Below, piece by piece: positions 10,092 to 21,870 of a stretch of DNA of 64,000 bases. Position 1 is the first letter of the stretch. Each line of letters begins with the position of its first letter. The position numbers and the translations under genes are program-made. The notes under the pieces were generated by a model that was not told the DNA's origin, did not search any database, and worked only from the letters and a program-made list of their open reading frames with translations. The DNA lies in contig QXEO01000143.1 of the NCBI GenBank assembly GCA_007115705.1, positions 1,760,176 to 1,824,175 on the forward strand. Reading direction: 5' to 3'. Origin of the DNA: Dactylis glomerata. Its lineage: Eukaryota > Streptophyta > Magnoliopsida > Poales > Poaceae.

Positions 10092-12756
10092 CTTACTCTT
10101 GCAGAGAGACCTTAGGTGCAGGTGATGAGCATAGTTGTGCCCGCAAATACCATTCTCTTATGCTGTTGCACGCGGGGTAGTCGCTCTGTTAACATTTTTT
10201 ACAAACTTAGCTGAATATTATGGTCACTGTGAGTCTGTTCCACGATCTGTGTGCTAATTAATCGCTTTGTATTAAAAATTATGTGATTTGGTCATGTCAT
10301 AGTTAGTTAGGGCTTGTTGAGGTTGTTAGCTAGATGTGTGCGTGTGCTAGAGGTATGTTTGAGTGGACTGGTTAGTGCATGCGTGAGTTAGTTGTGCTGG
10401 TGCATGCATGTGAATCTATTTAAGAGAGTTCTTTGTTGACAAGAGAAATAGAAGGAGAAAAGGTGATGCTGCTGAAAGGAAGAAGAGAAGCTGAGTAGCA
10501 GCGCCACGCCAACAACAAGTGATCGAATCTATTCCATACTCGCCGTGGGTCGCCGTTAGGAGAGCAAAATACTGCGCCATTTAGAGCCAAGGCTGGCAGA
10601 TCCAACATGTTTTTCCCAGGTACGTTATGCACTGATGTACCTATATCATCAATGGTACTTTAGTACTTTATGATTTTCTTGATAGATCAAATCGAAGTTG
10701 AAAATATCTTTTGATAATATATAAGTAACAACGAATTCAATTCTGAAATTATTGGTGCCCTTTGATTTAGGTGACGCCACCATCAGATAATTAGATCATG
10801 TATCTTATGCGTTGTGTTACCCTTTTTCGGTTTCTGCCACACAATGATCACGGAAAATATAAGGTGCAAGCAGCTTTTCAAGTCTATTGATACATTTTTT
10901 CCTCATAAATTGAAAAGGTACAATTGTTTTCATAACTAATTATATGCACTTTATCTGGTACCCAGGGTGAGTATTTCCACCATTTTCATCATGTCACGTT
11001 GCACATGATTTTTCTAAAACAATTTGTAGAATGCATAGTTAGGATGATGTTGAACTAAGGAAGCGGTTTCTGGTAAATGTTCTCAGTTACGAAGGGAATG
11101 AAGCTTTAAGCAATATCCCACCCATGGGACGAAGCCTTATAGATCGAATAAATAGATGGACCTTCAAGAAATACTTTAGATAATGTTGCTTAGTTGTTTT
11201 TTACCAATTTTGTAACTGAGTAAAATACATAAATCTATATGATCACCATCAAATGTTTGAGTGGACACAATTCTTTGGATCTCCGGTTTTATGCCTTTTT
11301 ATATTAGTGGAGATATATACATTTATAAGATCATGACTTTTGTGGAGATATGTGTGCGTGGATCATATGTTGCATGCGCTCCTCACATCGTTGGGCATTA
11401 GACAGACACACTTAAGTGAATCGAATAAAAAATATTTGCCCAAAATACGTGCGTGGCACGTGCACATTTACTAGTCTCCACAAAAGTCATGATCTTATAA
11501 ATGTATATTTCTCCACTAATATAAAAAGACATAAAACCAGAGATCTAAAGAATTGTGTCCACTCAAACATTTGATGGTGATCATATAGATGTATGTATTT
11601 TACCCAGTTACAAAATTGGTAAAAAAACAACTAAGCAACATTATCTAAAATATTTCTTGAAGGTCCATCTATTTATGCGATTTATAAGGCTTCGTCCCAT
11701 GGGTGGGATATTGCTTAAAGCTTCATTCCCTTCGTACTTGAGAACATGTACGAGAAACCGCTTCCTTAGTTCAATACCATCCTAATTATGCATTCTACAA
11801 ATTGTTATAGAAAAATCATGTGCAATGTGACATGGTGGAAATACTCACCCCGGGTACCGGATAAAGTACATATAATTAGTTATTGAAACAATTGTACCTT
11901 TTCAATTTATGAGGAAAAAAATATATCAATAGACTTAAAAAGCTGCCTGCACCTTATATTTTCCGTGATTATTGTGTGGCAGAAACGGAAAAAGGGTAAC
12001 ACAACGCATAATCTAATTATCTGATGGTGGCATCATCTAAATCAAAGGGCACCAATAATTTCAGAACTGAATTCCTTGTTACTTGTATATTATCAAAAGA
12101 TATTTTCAACTTCGATTTGATCTATCAAGAAAATCATAAAGTACTATTGACGATATAGTCATTGCATGACGTACGTGGGCAAAACATGTTGGATCTGCCA
12201 GCCTTGGCTCTAAATGGCGCAGTATTCTGCTCTCCTGACGGCGATCCACGGCGAGTATGGAATAGATTAGATCACTTGTTGTTGGCATGGCGCTGCTACT
12301 CAGCTCCTCTTCTTCCTTTCAACAGCATTACCTTTTCTCCTTCTATTTTTCTTGTCAACAACGAACTCTCTTAAATAGAATTACATGCATGCACCAGCAC
12401 AACTAACTCATGCATGCACTAACAAGTCCACTCAAACATACCTCGGCTAGCACACGCACACATATCTAGCTAACAACCTGAGCAAGCTCTAACTAACTAT
12501 GACATGACCAAATCACATAATTCTGAATACAAAGCGATTAATTAGCACACACCTGGTCAAATCGTGGAAGACTCACCGAAGTGACCATAATATTCAACTA
12601 AGTTTGTAAAAAATGCAACAGCTAACCGGCTGACTGAAAAAACAAAGCTACAACTAACTGACAACAACTACCCCGCATGCAACAACATAAGAGAACGGTA
12701 TTTGCGGGCACAATTATACTCATCACCTGCACCTAAGGTCTCTCTGCAAGAGTAAG
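10092..12756. repeat. Large inverted repeat (palindrome), two ~1.26-kb arms
   Basis: The left arm (10092-11348) is the reverse complement of the right arm (11475-12756), with roughly 90-95% identity by eye plus small indels. The 126-bp centre (11349-11474) contains the Helitron B 3' hairpin and CTAG. The right arm begins at the base after CTAG. Both arms contain the same 70-codon frame (minus strand 10420-10632, plus strand 12162-12374), which includes NMLDLPALALNGAVFCSP. That is a convenient independent proof of the inversion. The frame resembles no known protein and is probably non-coding LTR- or leader-like sequence. A transcript through both arms would form a long double-stranded RNA. Confidence 0.9.
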
Positions 12757-13200
12757 CTAGGATTACTACTCTCTTCGTTACAGTTTACAAGTTTTCTCTG
12801 TATCTCTAGATCGTCAATTTTATCAATTTAATAGTATGATATCTAAACTAATAATACGGCTTGAGGCCGCGATGGTTAAAAAACCGTGGTAGGTAAAAAA
12901 ACCAGATATTTATTGTTTGGTACATCAATAAAACCGTTCGTCCGTCACGAGAGATTGTTTCGTACGTTAATAAAACCGTTCCTCCGTCCGTGAGATTATC
13001 TCGCACCCGTCCTGCCTGATCCGATCAAGACTTCAACTCGGGAAAAAAAGGAAGTAAAGATTGAGTCGTTCGTGCCATTCCGCGATTTCCCTGACCTACC
13101 AGATGAGAAGTTATCACCGCGGAGCGCTGATGGCCTGATGCAGCCGTCGCGCCGTGTGGGCCGGGCATCGTCGCTGAGGAAGCCGAAAGCTTAGGCCAGG
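12757..13200. other. Intergenic, nothing recognised
   Basis: Short inexact repeats of a CGTTNNTCCGTC motif lie around 12930-12995. There is no gene or terminal repeat. Confidence 0.35.
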
Positions 13201-13218
13201 GTCTCAGATGTGGTGTAG

Positions 13219-13491
13219 GAGGAGAACGAGCGGCCATGGAGCAGAACGTTAGGACGGCCGAGCGGCACGACGGATGGGGAGAAGCACTGCCCGCACCTGG
13301 AAGGGTTCCTTAGCTTCAACGTCGGCAGGGGCGGCAAGCTGCAGCCCAACCTTGTGTACGCCATGGAGGGGGAGGAGCGGACGCCGGGCTCCTCCTGCAG
13401 TTGTCGTGGATTATGTGATGCTTGCACCTTCAGCCCATATGCCCCTGTGGTTTCTTCTCATCTCAGTTTGTCCTCTGTTCTCCCCTTGTAG
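13219..13491 (+). other. Anonymous open frame, possible exon fragment
   Basis: Ninety codons are open in one frame between stops, with no good start of its own before the internal Met near 13363. The translation includes GEKHCPHLEGFLSFNVGR and LQPNLVYAMEGEERTPG. It reads more like real protein than the surrounding noise and lies in a local GC-rich island (13040-13440). I do not recognise the family. It may be an exon or captured exon of an unidentified gene, or chance. Confidence 0.25.
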
Positions 13492-14839
13492 CTACAGCTA
13501 TTCTGATTTGGTGGCATGTTTGACTGGAAATCTTGGCAGCCAGTGGCATATAAATACAGAATGCTTGAGTCGTGAATCCATCAGCTATATCATCTCGCAC
13601 TGCAAAAAGCTTAGCGGATTTGGCACAAATTCAATCTCCATCGGTATGCACTGCGAGCTGATTGCCTTACCAATTCCGTGGAGAGTCTTCACAGCATGAT
13701 CAAATCTGATATCTGATACCTGATACGTACATGGCCTCTTGTGCTTTATCCAGTTTCCTGTCGTACCTGGCTTGTATGATCTGCAGCTTGTGCTCTATCC
13801 TCACTTTGTGCCACAGCATGCGAGCTACTCATCAGAGGTGTGAGTGTGACGGAAGTTCAGAAGCGACTGAAAGTTTAGTTTGTGGCTTTAAGTTCAGAGA
13901 CAAATTCTGTTACGGCGAGCTATGGGTGCCAAGGTGGAGGTCCCCTCAGCCCTGCCGCCTCTCTACCTACACTACACCACCTTCGTCGTGATGCTTGAGC
14001 GGGGAGAAGATCGTTGGGGAAGTCTGGACATTAGTTCGAGCACTTGCGTCAGTTAGTTAAACGTGCAGGCAAATGATGTGGTTAATGGTTAATTTGTGCA
14101 TTATCTGAACATGTTCGAAAAAATGTGATCAATTCAGACAAACCGATGGCGGCTCCGTGGCTGGTTAATTGGGCCCGTCTTGCAGAAGTAGATTAATTAG
14201 GCACGAGCCCAAGCAGACGGCTTCAGGGGCGACTCACTTTGGTTTAAAGAGGCACCTCCCGATGAAGACTGATGCAGGTTGGTCTCTATTTGCTGCTTTG
14301 TACCTCTGTTCGGGTCAACTTTTTCAGATTTGGTAGAACACGAGAGTCAGCAGCTGATTATCATTCCTTCATTCCTTATCTACGTGATGAAAAACCTGCA
14401 TCCCTCTCACATATAAACTCGCCTTCTTTCTGTAAGTTTGTGATATTTCATGCCTTTTGCAAATGGGTAAAATTAAGAGAAGAACTGAATTCAACAACTT
14501 GATCTGGTTCGGTCTTGATTGCAGAATTTGCTGCATGTTGTTGGCCATCGTGGTCCAAAGCACCTGATATGTTCAGTGTTATTACATATTAGCCTTGCTC
14601 TAGGATGTATTTGTTATTTTGTTTTGTCTGCATGTTTTCTCGTGGAAGAACTATCAAGTTTGAGTATTCTTGAATACATAAATAGTACATACGCTATAAA
14701 ATGCCCCATATGTTTATGGATGTACGCCATCTTATTTTGTGCACTAATTATTTCATGGTAGTTCAATTAGTTTGTTTCTGGTCGTCATTATTACACTGCG
14801 ATGGAACTATTGTGGCAGGTTTTGACGTTGAAATTGATA
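13492..14839. other. Intergenic, nothing recognised
   Basis: Several 60-80-codon open frames without domain features. No repeats or terminal structures were identified. Confidence 0.3.
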
Positions 14840-14932
14840 CTCTCTCTGATCAGAAATAAGTGTCAAATAATTTAGTACAAAGTTTGTACCAACTCATCGA
14901 CACTTATTTCCGATCGGAAGGAGGAAGGAGTA
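14840..14932. mobile_element. Degenerate Stowaway-like MITE
   Basis: Starts CTCTCTCTGATCAGAAATAA and ends with the imperfect inverse TTATTTCCGATCGGAAGGAG. GTGTC and GACAC are mirrored inside, and TA flanks are plausible. Ends and TIRs have decayed. Confidence 0.65.
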
Positions 14933-16205
14933 CTATAATATATGATCATATTGTCCATGCTAGCAAGTCTCAGCATATCTCTGATGATGAAGGAGGCTAA
15001 GTTGTGTCAACATCAAATATTCATGACTAACTCGAGAAACATGTTGGATTATGGGTCATACGGAAAATAATACTTCAGGGTTCAAAGCTGGAATTGACAA
15101 TGTTTAGGTTATAAACAAAGCGTTGAAGGATAAGAACTTGGACACTAGCAGGGCAGAGACTTGTCATGTTTATTTAGTAAAGATACGACTGTTCAAAGGG
15201 GGTCCTCTATTTACTAAGAAAGATTACTTTCATTTTGGAGAAGTTCACTACCATCCATGTGGCGATTTTGGTTAAATTACACTATAGAAAAATTCCAATT
15301 AAAAAGGTGTTCGCTATTGATTTTATCCTCAAACTATCTGAACACATAGATCGGCATCAGTTTAGGAATGAACACGCATTTGTAACCATACACTTCTAGG
15401 AGGAGAGAATGGATAGTGAGGAATTGACGGTACTGTGAGTGCGTGACGAATCATGTTTATTCCATTTTGCGGATCACTATATAAAACAGGTTTATGTAAA
15501 TGCCATCCATGGTAAGCAAATATCATCCAATCTAAGGCACCAGTAATAGAGCATGTGCATTACAGGAAATCATAGAAATAATTTTATACAATTTTTTTTT
15601 GTATTGTTATTACTATTGTTCCGTAGCAAAGATAGGTCAACATAACCCCAACCGCCGGCAACTTCCTATTTTGTTTTTCCTCCAAGCAGCAACTATTTTT
15701 TCCTAGACTAGCAATGACTACAATCATCATTTGCATATGAGATAATAATTACAATGAATAAAATCCTAAATTTAGCTTGAAAAAATTGTAGACTTGTGAT
15801 TTTGTTAATTCCGAGCTCATGTCGTGCGAGATGTGACTCAATTATATCATTTTAATTTGCAATTTTAATTCTCAATCTCTGGACACGAGGTCATGTCAAC
15901 CCTTCTCGACAAAAACCATATGTTTCTCATGTGAATCTTCATCGATTTTACTGAGTGTCGTATTATTATCTTTTCCGGGTTGAAATAAATGGTTAGACTA
16001 TCTAGGGTTTTGGATATGTTCAAAACTACATTTGAGGCGGGTATAAAAATTACATACGAAGATATGTAATATTTTTAAATATAATTCATATTTTATCCTG
16101 TAGCAACGCACGGGTATTAAGCTATATATAATAAAAATATACTATTAGAAACTTTAGTTGATATATTTTTAATGGTATAATTTTGTAATATATCGTTTAT
16201 ATTAT
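14933..16205. other. Intergenic with possible degenerate Helitron terminus
   Basis: Mostly unassigned. At 16100-16124 the sequence GTAGCAACGCACGGGTATTAAGCTA resembles terminal sequences I associate with Triticeae Helitrons, but CTAG is mutated to CTAT and there is no clear hairpin, so I do not call an element. Confidence 0.25.
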
Positions 16206-16490
16206 ACTCTCTCTATTTCTTGATATAAGGTGTATAGTTTTTTTGCACAAATATTAACGCATATGCTAGAAGGGCAAATTTTATTGCTTTTAGATGTTAA
16301 TACCTCTAGATGATCGACATGAGACTAGAGAAAAAATAGGGAAATCTTAAAACCCTCTCTCTCCTAATCAGATTGACTCCTAATTTAACATAGAAAACCC
16401 CACAAACCCACAATAAATCTTATAGTCTGGATTTTTTAAGGAAAACTATACACGCGAAGGCCTAGTAATCTAAAACAAAGGTATTACTCC
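16206..16490. mobile_element. Possible mariner-type MITE
   Basis: The left edge CTCTCTATTTCTTGATATA, with GTGTATAGTTTT just inside it, is mirrored on the right by AAAACTATACAC near 16442-16453. A TA follows the opening TATA tract. The outer right TIR is poorly preserved, so the boundaries are tentative. Confidence 0.4.
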
Positions 16491-16521
16491 CTATTGATAC
16501 TTATTCCTGATCGAAGGGAGT
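16486..16521. mobile_element. Tiny Stowaway remnant
   Basis: TACTCCCTATTGAT and ATCGAAGGGAGTA face each other within about 36 bp. This looks like a Stowaway element that has lost its interior. Confidence 0.5.
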
Positions 16522-16740
16522 AGTTCTTACTTTTTTTTAATCTCGCAGCTTTCTTTTTGTGTTTTCAATGAGCATTCTTGTAATAAAATTTTATTTGTGT
16601 CTGATGTTGTCTAGTGAGCTAATATGTATCATATTTAATTTCAATTTGCGTGCTTCCAAATTATTATGAATGTACTGTTCTAAATTTAGTTCTTATATTT
16701 AGATTACATACATCGGATATCGGGTTGCAAATTTCGGCCT

Positions 16741-16945
16741 TCTCCACTAATATAAAAAGAGCGAGTTTATGGTTCGCCCAGGCTCCAATTTTTTCCTGTC
16801 TGACACCCAAAACGGTGTCGTGCTCATCACACATCTCTTTCCCAGTAGAGATAGCAATTTAGGAATCAAAATATTGTCCTCAAAGATGTGATCGCACCAC
16901 CTCTAAAGAGACTATTAGCTCCTTTCCATGGCTCCTGGGCACTAG
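16741..16945 (+). mobile_element. Possible short Helitron (5' end motif)
   Basis: TCTCCACTAATATAAAAAG at 16741 matches the 5' motif seen at 2123 and 11510. The nearest downstream CTAG followed by T is at 16942-16945, but no convincing hairpin precedes it. The 5' end is more credible than the 3' end. Confidence 0.35.
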
Positions 16946-18774
16946 TAATCTCATTGTTTAAAAAATAATCAAAAATCATATTTACGAGTTTCAAAAAGTA
17001 CGGAAAAAAATTCCTGATGTAGACAATGATTTACCCCACAAACGTGTAAAATATCAATTTCAAAGACATTGTAGTTTTTGGTACACAAAAATGACAAGTG
17101 GATCTGAGTATGTATATTTTCAAATCTTCAAATTTTATCGGATTTTATTATTTTTGTGTAGTCAACAATATAAAGAAATTCACATTAAAAATTTGCATGC
17201 TTCTAGGTTATATTATTGACTATGTCTAGAATTTACTTTCATATTTTTTAAACTTGTAAATTCTGGTTGTTTGAAGCATGCAAAATTTTAATAATATTTA
17301 CAAGTAATTTTTTAATTTAATTTTAAAAAAGTAAGCGTCCTTGCAGGCTTGCCCTTTCATACATGAAACCAATATAAGGTCGTCAGCCGAAGCATTGCCT
17401 TGGCACATCACCTCTTTAATTTGTCCCATCAAACATTTTAGGGTTCAGATCAGTATCAAAGCCAATTGATGAAAATTGTCTACACTAAACTGTTGAGTAT
17501 ACGCGCAATTTTCCATTATATTTAATCCAAAGATACACTAAATAAAACATGAAAAGTAATCTGTCCTGATTAAGTAGATCAGTGGTAATAAGAAAACTAG
17601 ATATGGAACTTGTCAGATAAGGTGAATACAACATATCATTCTCAATTGTTAGTACGAGGAGAGTAAGAACAATCCCTAACACTAGAGACAAGAGGACATA
17701 TGGAACAAACTTCCAATTGGAGCAGCCATGAAGTTGGAGTTGTGGGAGCAGCTAATGCATTCCCAAAATCTTATCGCCTCTATCCCATATAAGTCATATC
17801 GAGATATGATTTTGAAAGCCTGCTCTCCTGATTTGTGGTGCATGCCAACACGGGATGGAGGTGACCTAGAGGCGGGATAAAGCTTTTGAGTGTCTATCTA
17901 TGTTGCTCATGAAGAGGAACAATTGCAATCTGCATCGTCCCGTACTAGTCATAATTAATTCTTTACCACACAGCAAAGTAAATTGTAAATAAAGCAAGCA
18001 TGGTGATATGGACGATGGAAGAAGAGCATGCGTGACAAATGGCTTTTCACAAGCTCCTAATGGATGGTAAAACACCAAACTTTATAAAGAGAATGCAAGA
18101 CTAAAGCTTTTTACAATGCATCGTTTCTTGACACGCTATTGTAGGATGATACAAGATAACTACCCCGAGGCATTGTTTCTTAAAGGTTGTGTCCAAATAT
18201 CTTAATTTTGGGCTCATGCATGCCTGCAGTTGTGATAGTAAGTTTTTTTATGCATGATCACATGCAATAGTTGTATGTTAGCTACAAAATAATTTTTTCA
18301 TTATTAATTATGGTACTATATTAGCATTTTGCATATGACATCATAAGAAATCATTGAGAAGCCTAAGCTAGCTAGGTTTACGTTTTGAGCGAGTTGTCGG
18401 GAAAGCCTAGCCTGCAATGCATGGGAGTTTCGTCGGTAGTTGTCGAGAAATTGATCTGCTAACGGTGGGATGATGGTGCACCAATCCTTTTTCTGCGATA
18501 GTACCACCGAGTAGCCGCATATATAGTGTGGGACGGTGCAGGAAGCGTTTCAGCCGTACTATTATCAGTTTACCATGAACTCAAATCGACCTTCTAGAAA
18601 ACAAATTGTGAAGTTAATACTCCTTGTTAAGATACTATGCATCTCATATGAATCCGTGACACCATTTTGCTAAACAATTCTACTCACTATAGTTTTGCTC
18701 GGAGACCGTTGTTTCGAGGTGACCGATTTTTTTAATCACGTAAAGCCGATTATGAGTTTATGACTTGGTAAACT
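16946..18774. other. Intergenic, nothing recognised
   Basis: AT-rich sequence without supported genes, RNAs or terminal repeats. Confidence 0.35.
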
Positions 18775-18955
18775 TGTTAGAGATATGTCACATTATGTGA
18801 CATAACGAGATATGTCACGATCTGTGACATAACTCCTTGATCCTCTGAATCGTGAAGAGTCCTTATAATTGTGATCTTCCATTTATGATTATGATTGTAA
18901 TTTTGTATAAATATACATGCAATAAAAAAGTCCAAGTGTGCTCAATTCTCACACA
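18775..18955 (+). repeat. 5' LTR of the old Copia element
   Basis: Begins TGTTAGAGATATGTCACATT and ends near CTCACACA, just before the TGGTATCAG primer site. It contains imperfect internal repeats of ATGTGACATAAC and CTGTGACATAAC. Confidence 0.8.
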
Positions 18956-21870
18956 TGGTATCAGCCGCGTCTTGGTACGGTGCTCCTCGTGGCATCCCCC
19001 CTACACGGCTCTTCCCCATTGCGACCACGACACCCCCTACGGCGCGTCTTCGTATGGCGCTCCGCCTGGCGCCGCCCCCTACGCGGCTCTTCCCCATGCC
19101 GGCCACACCACCCCCTACGTGGCTCTTCCCCATGCCGGCCATGCCGCCCCCTACGGCGTGTCTCTGCATGGCGCTCCGCCTAGCGCCGCCCTCTGCGCGG
19201 CTCCTCCCCACACCCGTCACGCCGCCTCCTATGGTCCGGCCACGTACAACGCTCCCTATGGCGTCGTCCCGCAAGGAGTTGCTGTGTACGGTACTGCCTC
19301 CATCGCGCCGCCGGTATCGACGCAAATATGGGCTCCCTCACCCTCCACGGAGTGGTTCTTCGACAACGGCTCCACCACTCACCTCTCCAAGGATGCCGAT
19401 ATCATTTACTCTCTTTCTCCACATCCTGTCCATCGTCATGTCGCTATTGGAGATGGCTCCTCCGTTCCTGTCTCATTCTCCGGCCATGCCTCTCTTCCTT
19501 TTTTTATCTAATCGCCCACTTCGCATCTTCGTGATGTTCTTGTTACACCTCGCGTAATTAAAAATCTTGTCCCAGTCCGTCAATTCACTACTGATAATAA
19601 TTGCTCAGTATATTTTGACCCTTTCAGATTTTCTATGAAGGACCTTCTTAACCGGCGTGAGCTTCTTCGGTGCAATAGTACGGGGGAGCTTTATTCTTTC
19701 AAGAACCCAGTGCCCCATGCTCTCACCACGACCACCACCTCTCATGATATTTGGCATCGTCGCCTCGGTCACCCCGGTCATGATGCCTATCGTCGTCTTT
19801 CGCAACATATTTCTTTACCTTCTACTAAACAAACAACTCATAGTACTATTTGTCATGCCTGTCAACTTGGATGACATATACGTTTGTCTTTTTCTTCTTC
19901 CACGACTAGAACTACTCGTCCTTTTGAGTTAATTCACTGTGATTTATGGACATCTCTCGTCTTGAGTATTTCTGGCTTTAAATATTTCTTAGTCATTCTT
20001 GATGATTTTACTCACTTTTTGTGGATCATTCCTCTCCGCCAAAAATCCGATGCCTATGCCGTGCTCGCCTCTTTTTGTGCTTTCGCCCATACATAGGTTA
20101 ATTTGCCTCTTGAGTATATATAGTGGGACAAAGGTTGTGAGTCCGACAATGCCAAACTCCACACACTCACCACCACGCATTGAATACACATTTGCTTCTC
20201 GTGCCCATACACCTCCCAACAAAATGGTACAACTGAGCGTATTATATGCGTGCGTCCTCTTTATTTTAGGCTAGTTTACCGCCCCATTTTTGGGTTGAAG
20301 CTCTTTATTACATCACTCACGTCCTTAGTTGCCTACCCACAAAAACCATTAGCGCGCCTTCTCCATATTTTCCCCTTCATGACATGCATCCCGACTACTC
20401 GTCTCTTCACATTTTTGGTTGTCTTTGCTACCCCAACACCGCCTCCACTATGCCCCACAAACTCGCACCACGGTCTAGTACTTGCATTTTTGTTGGTTTT
20501 TCTCCTCATCACAAGGGTTATAGATGCATGGATCTCGCTACTCATCGCGTCCTCATTTCTCGCCAAGTTATTCTTGATGAGTCCACCTTCCTTTTGCCTC
20601 GCCGCAACCTCCCTCTGCTTCTTCTTACGAGTTTCTTGATGACGTTCCTTCTATCATCATCCCTCTGGTTGAACTACACACCCCTATGGCGCCACCCTTG
20701 CCTGCACCCTCCCCGCCTCCCTCGCTGGTGCCCTCCCGCTTCCCTCGCCAGCGCCCTCCTCGCAGCCTTCGCCAGCCCATGCGCCCTCCCCGGTGCCCCC
20801 GCACGTGCATCGCATGCATAGCACCTCTGGCATACATGTCCCTCCTCGTGAGAGGCTTAATCTGCATGCTTCTGTCAACAGGTATTCACCGATTCCCTCA
20901 TCCGCACGTGCGGCGATCAAGGATCCCAACTGGCTCGAGGCTATGACCGAGGAATATCGTGCTCTCCTCGGAAATGACACTTGGGACCTCGTGCCGCCTC
21001 CTCGGAATGCCAACATCGTCTCCAGCAAGTGGGTCTTTCGCCACAAGCTGAAGCCCGATGGCTCTATCGACCGCTACAAAGCATGCTGGGTGAATTGCGA
21101 TTTCTTTTAGGAGCAAGGCATTGACTTTGACGAGACATTCAGTCCTTTTATCAAACCGGCCACGCTCTGCATCATCCTCTCCATCACGCTCTCCCTCAAA
21201 TGGGAGACTCGCCAGCTCAACATCAAGAATGCCTTCCTCCACGACAAGCTCGACGAGGTCGTCTACAGTTGCCAACCCACCGGCTACATTGACTCTACTC
21301 GCCATGAGCACGTCTGTTGGCTGAACCGTTCTCTCTACGGTCTCAAGCAGGCTCCTCGCGCGTGGTACCAGCGCTTCACGACCTTCATCACCTCGATCAG
21401 CTTCGCGTGCTCCCACTCTGACACATCGTTGTTCGTTCTTTAGTGTGTAGAGGGTACAACATACCTCCTGCTATATGTCGACGACATCGTCCTCACCGCC
21501 TCCTCGACTCAGCTTCTCGACCGGATCACCGCCTCCCTTCGCTCCGAGTTTGCCATGACGGACATATGCAGCCTCCACTACTTCCTCGGCATCACGGTCA
21601 CCTGCGACTCCTCTAGCATGCACCTCTCGTAGGCCAAGTACGTGACGGAAATTCTAGATAAAACTGGCCTTACTGCCCGCAAGTCTGCCATGACACCGGT
21701 TGACATGTCGCCGAAGCTCGCTGCCTCTACCGGCCATCCCGTGGCCGACCCGACTGAGTACCAGAGTCTTGCCGGGGCTCTCCAGACCTCACCTTCATGC
21801 GCCCTGACATTGTCTACGCTGTTCGGCAGGTGTGCCTTCACATGCACGATCCGCGCGAGCATCACTTGGC
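18956..21870 (+). pseudogene. Copia gag-pol remnant, 5' part
   Basis: Broken coding region with several stops and frameshifts. In order there is a short Pro/Ala/Tyr-rich leader rather than a normal gag. A protease-like WFFDNGSTTHLS lies near 19350, where the usual D-[ST]-G is D-N-G. Next come a GAG-pre-integrase block (IWHRRLGHPGH near 19750) and integrase (FELIHCDLWTS, then LVILDDFTHF). A target-domain segment LHIFGCLCYPNTAS follows near 20410. Reverse transcriptase reads from KWVFRHKLKPDGS through LYGLKQAPRAWY to YVDD at 21474-21485. RNase H begins with LHMHDPREHHLA, where the Angela insertion cuts. Stops at 20097, 21110, 21441 and 21631 show that it cannot make a polyprotein. Confidence 0.85.

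Larger units (their letters stand above)
7793..11474 (+). mobile_element. Helitron-like element B
   Basis: It starts immediately after the CTAG of element A with ATTAATATAAAAAGAGCGAG and a GTCAGATCC segment homologous to the 5' region of element A. It ends with a 5-bp-stem hairpin (CGTGC-GTG-GCACG, 11448-11460), ten bases, then CTAG at 11471-11474 followed by T. The terminal 5' TC is not visible, probably because element A inserted there. A GC-rich block lies at 7940-8275. No Rep/helicase is encoded. The left arm of the large inverted repeat lies inside it. Confidence 0.55.

Noticed and set aside
10300..10640. Solo-LTR-like sequence inside the palindrome arm (TTAAGAGAG leader, GTTAGTTAG repeats)
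   Set aside because: Suggestive of a Copia LTR, but no convincing TG...CA ends with a target duplication could be placed in either arm.
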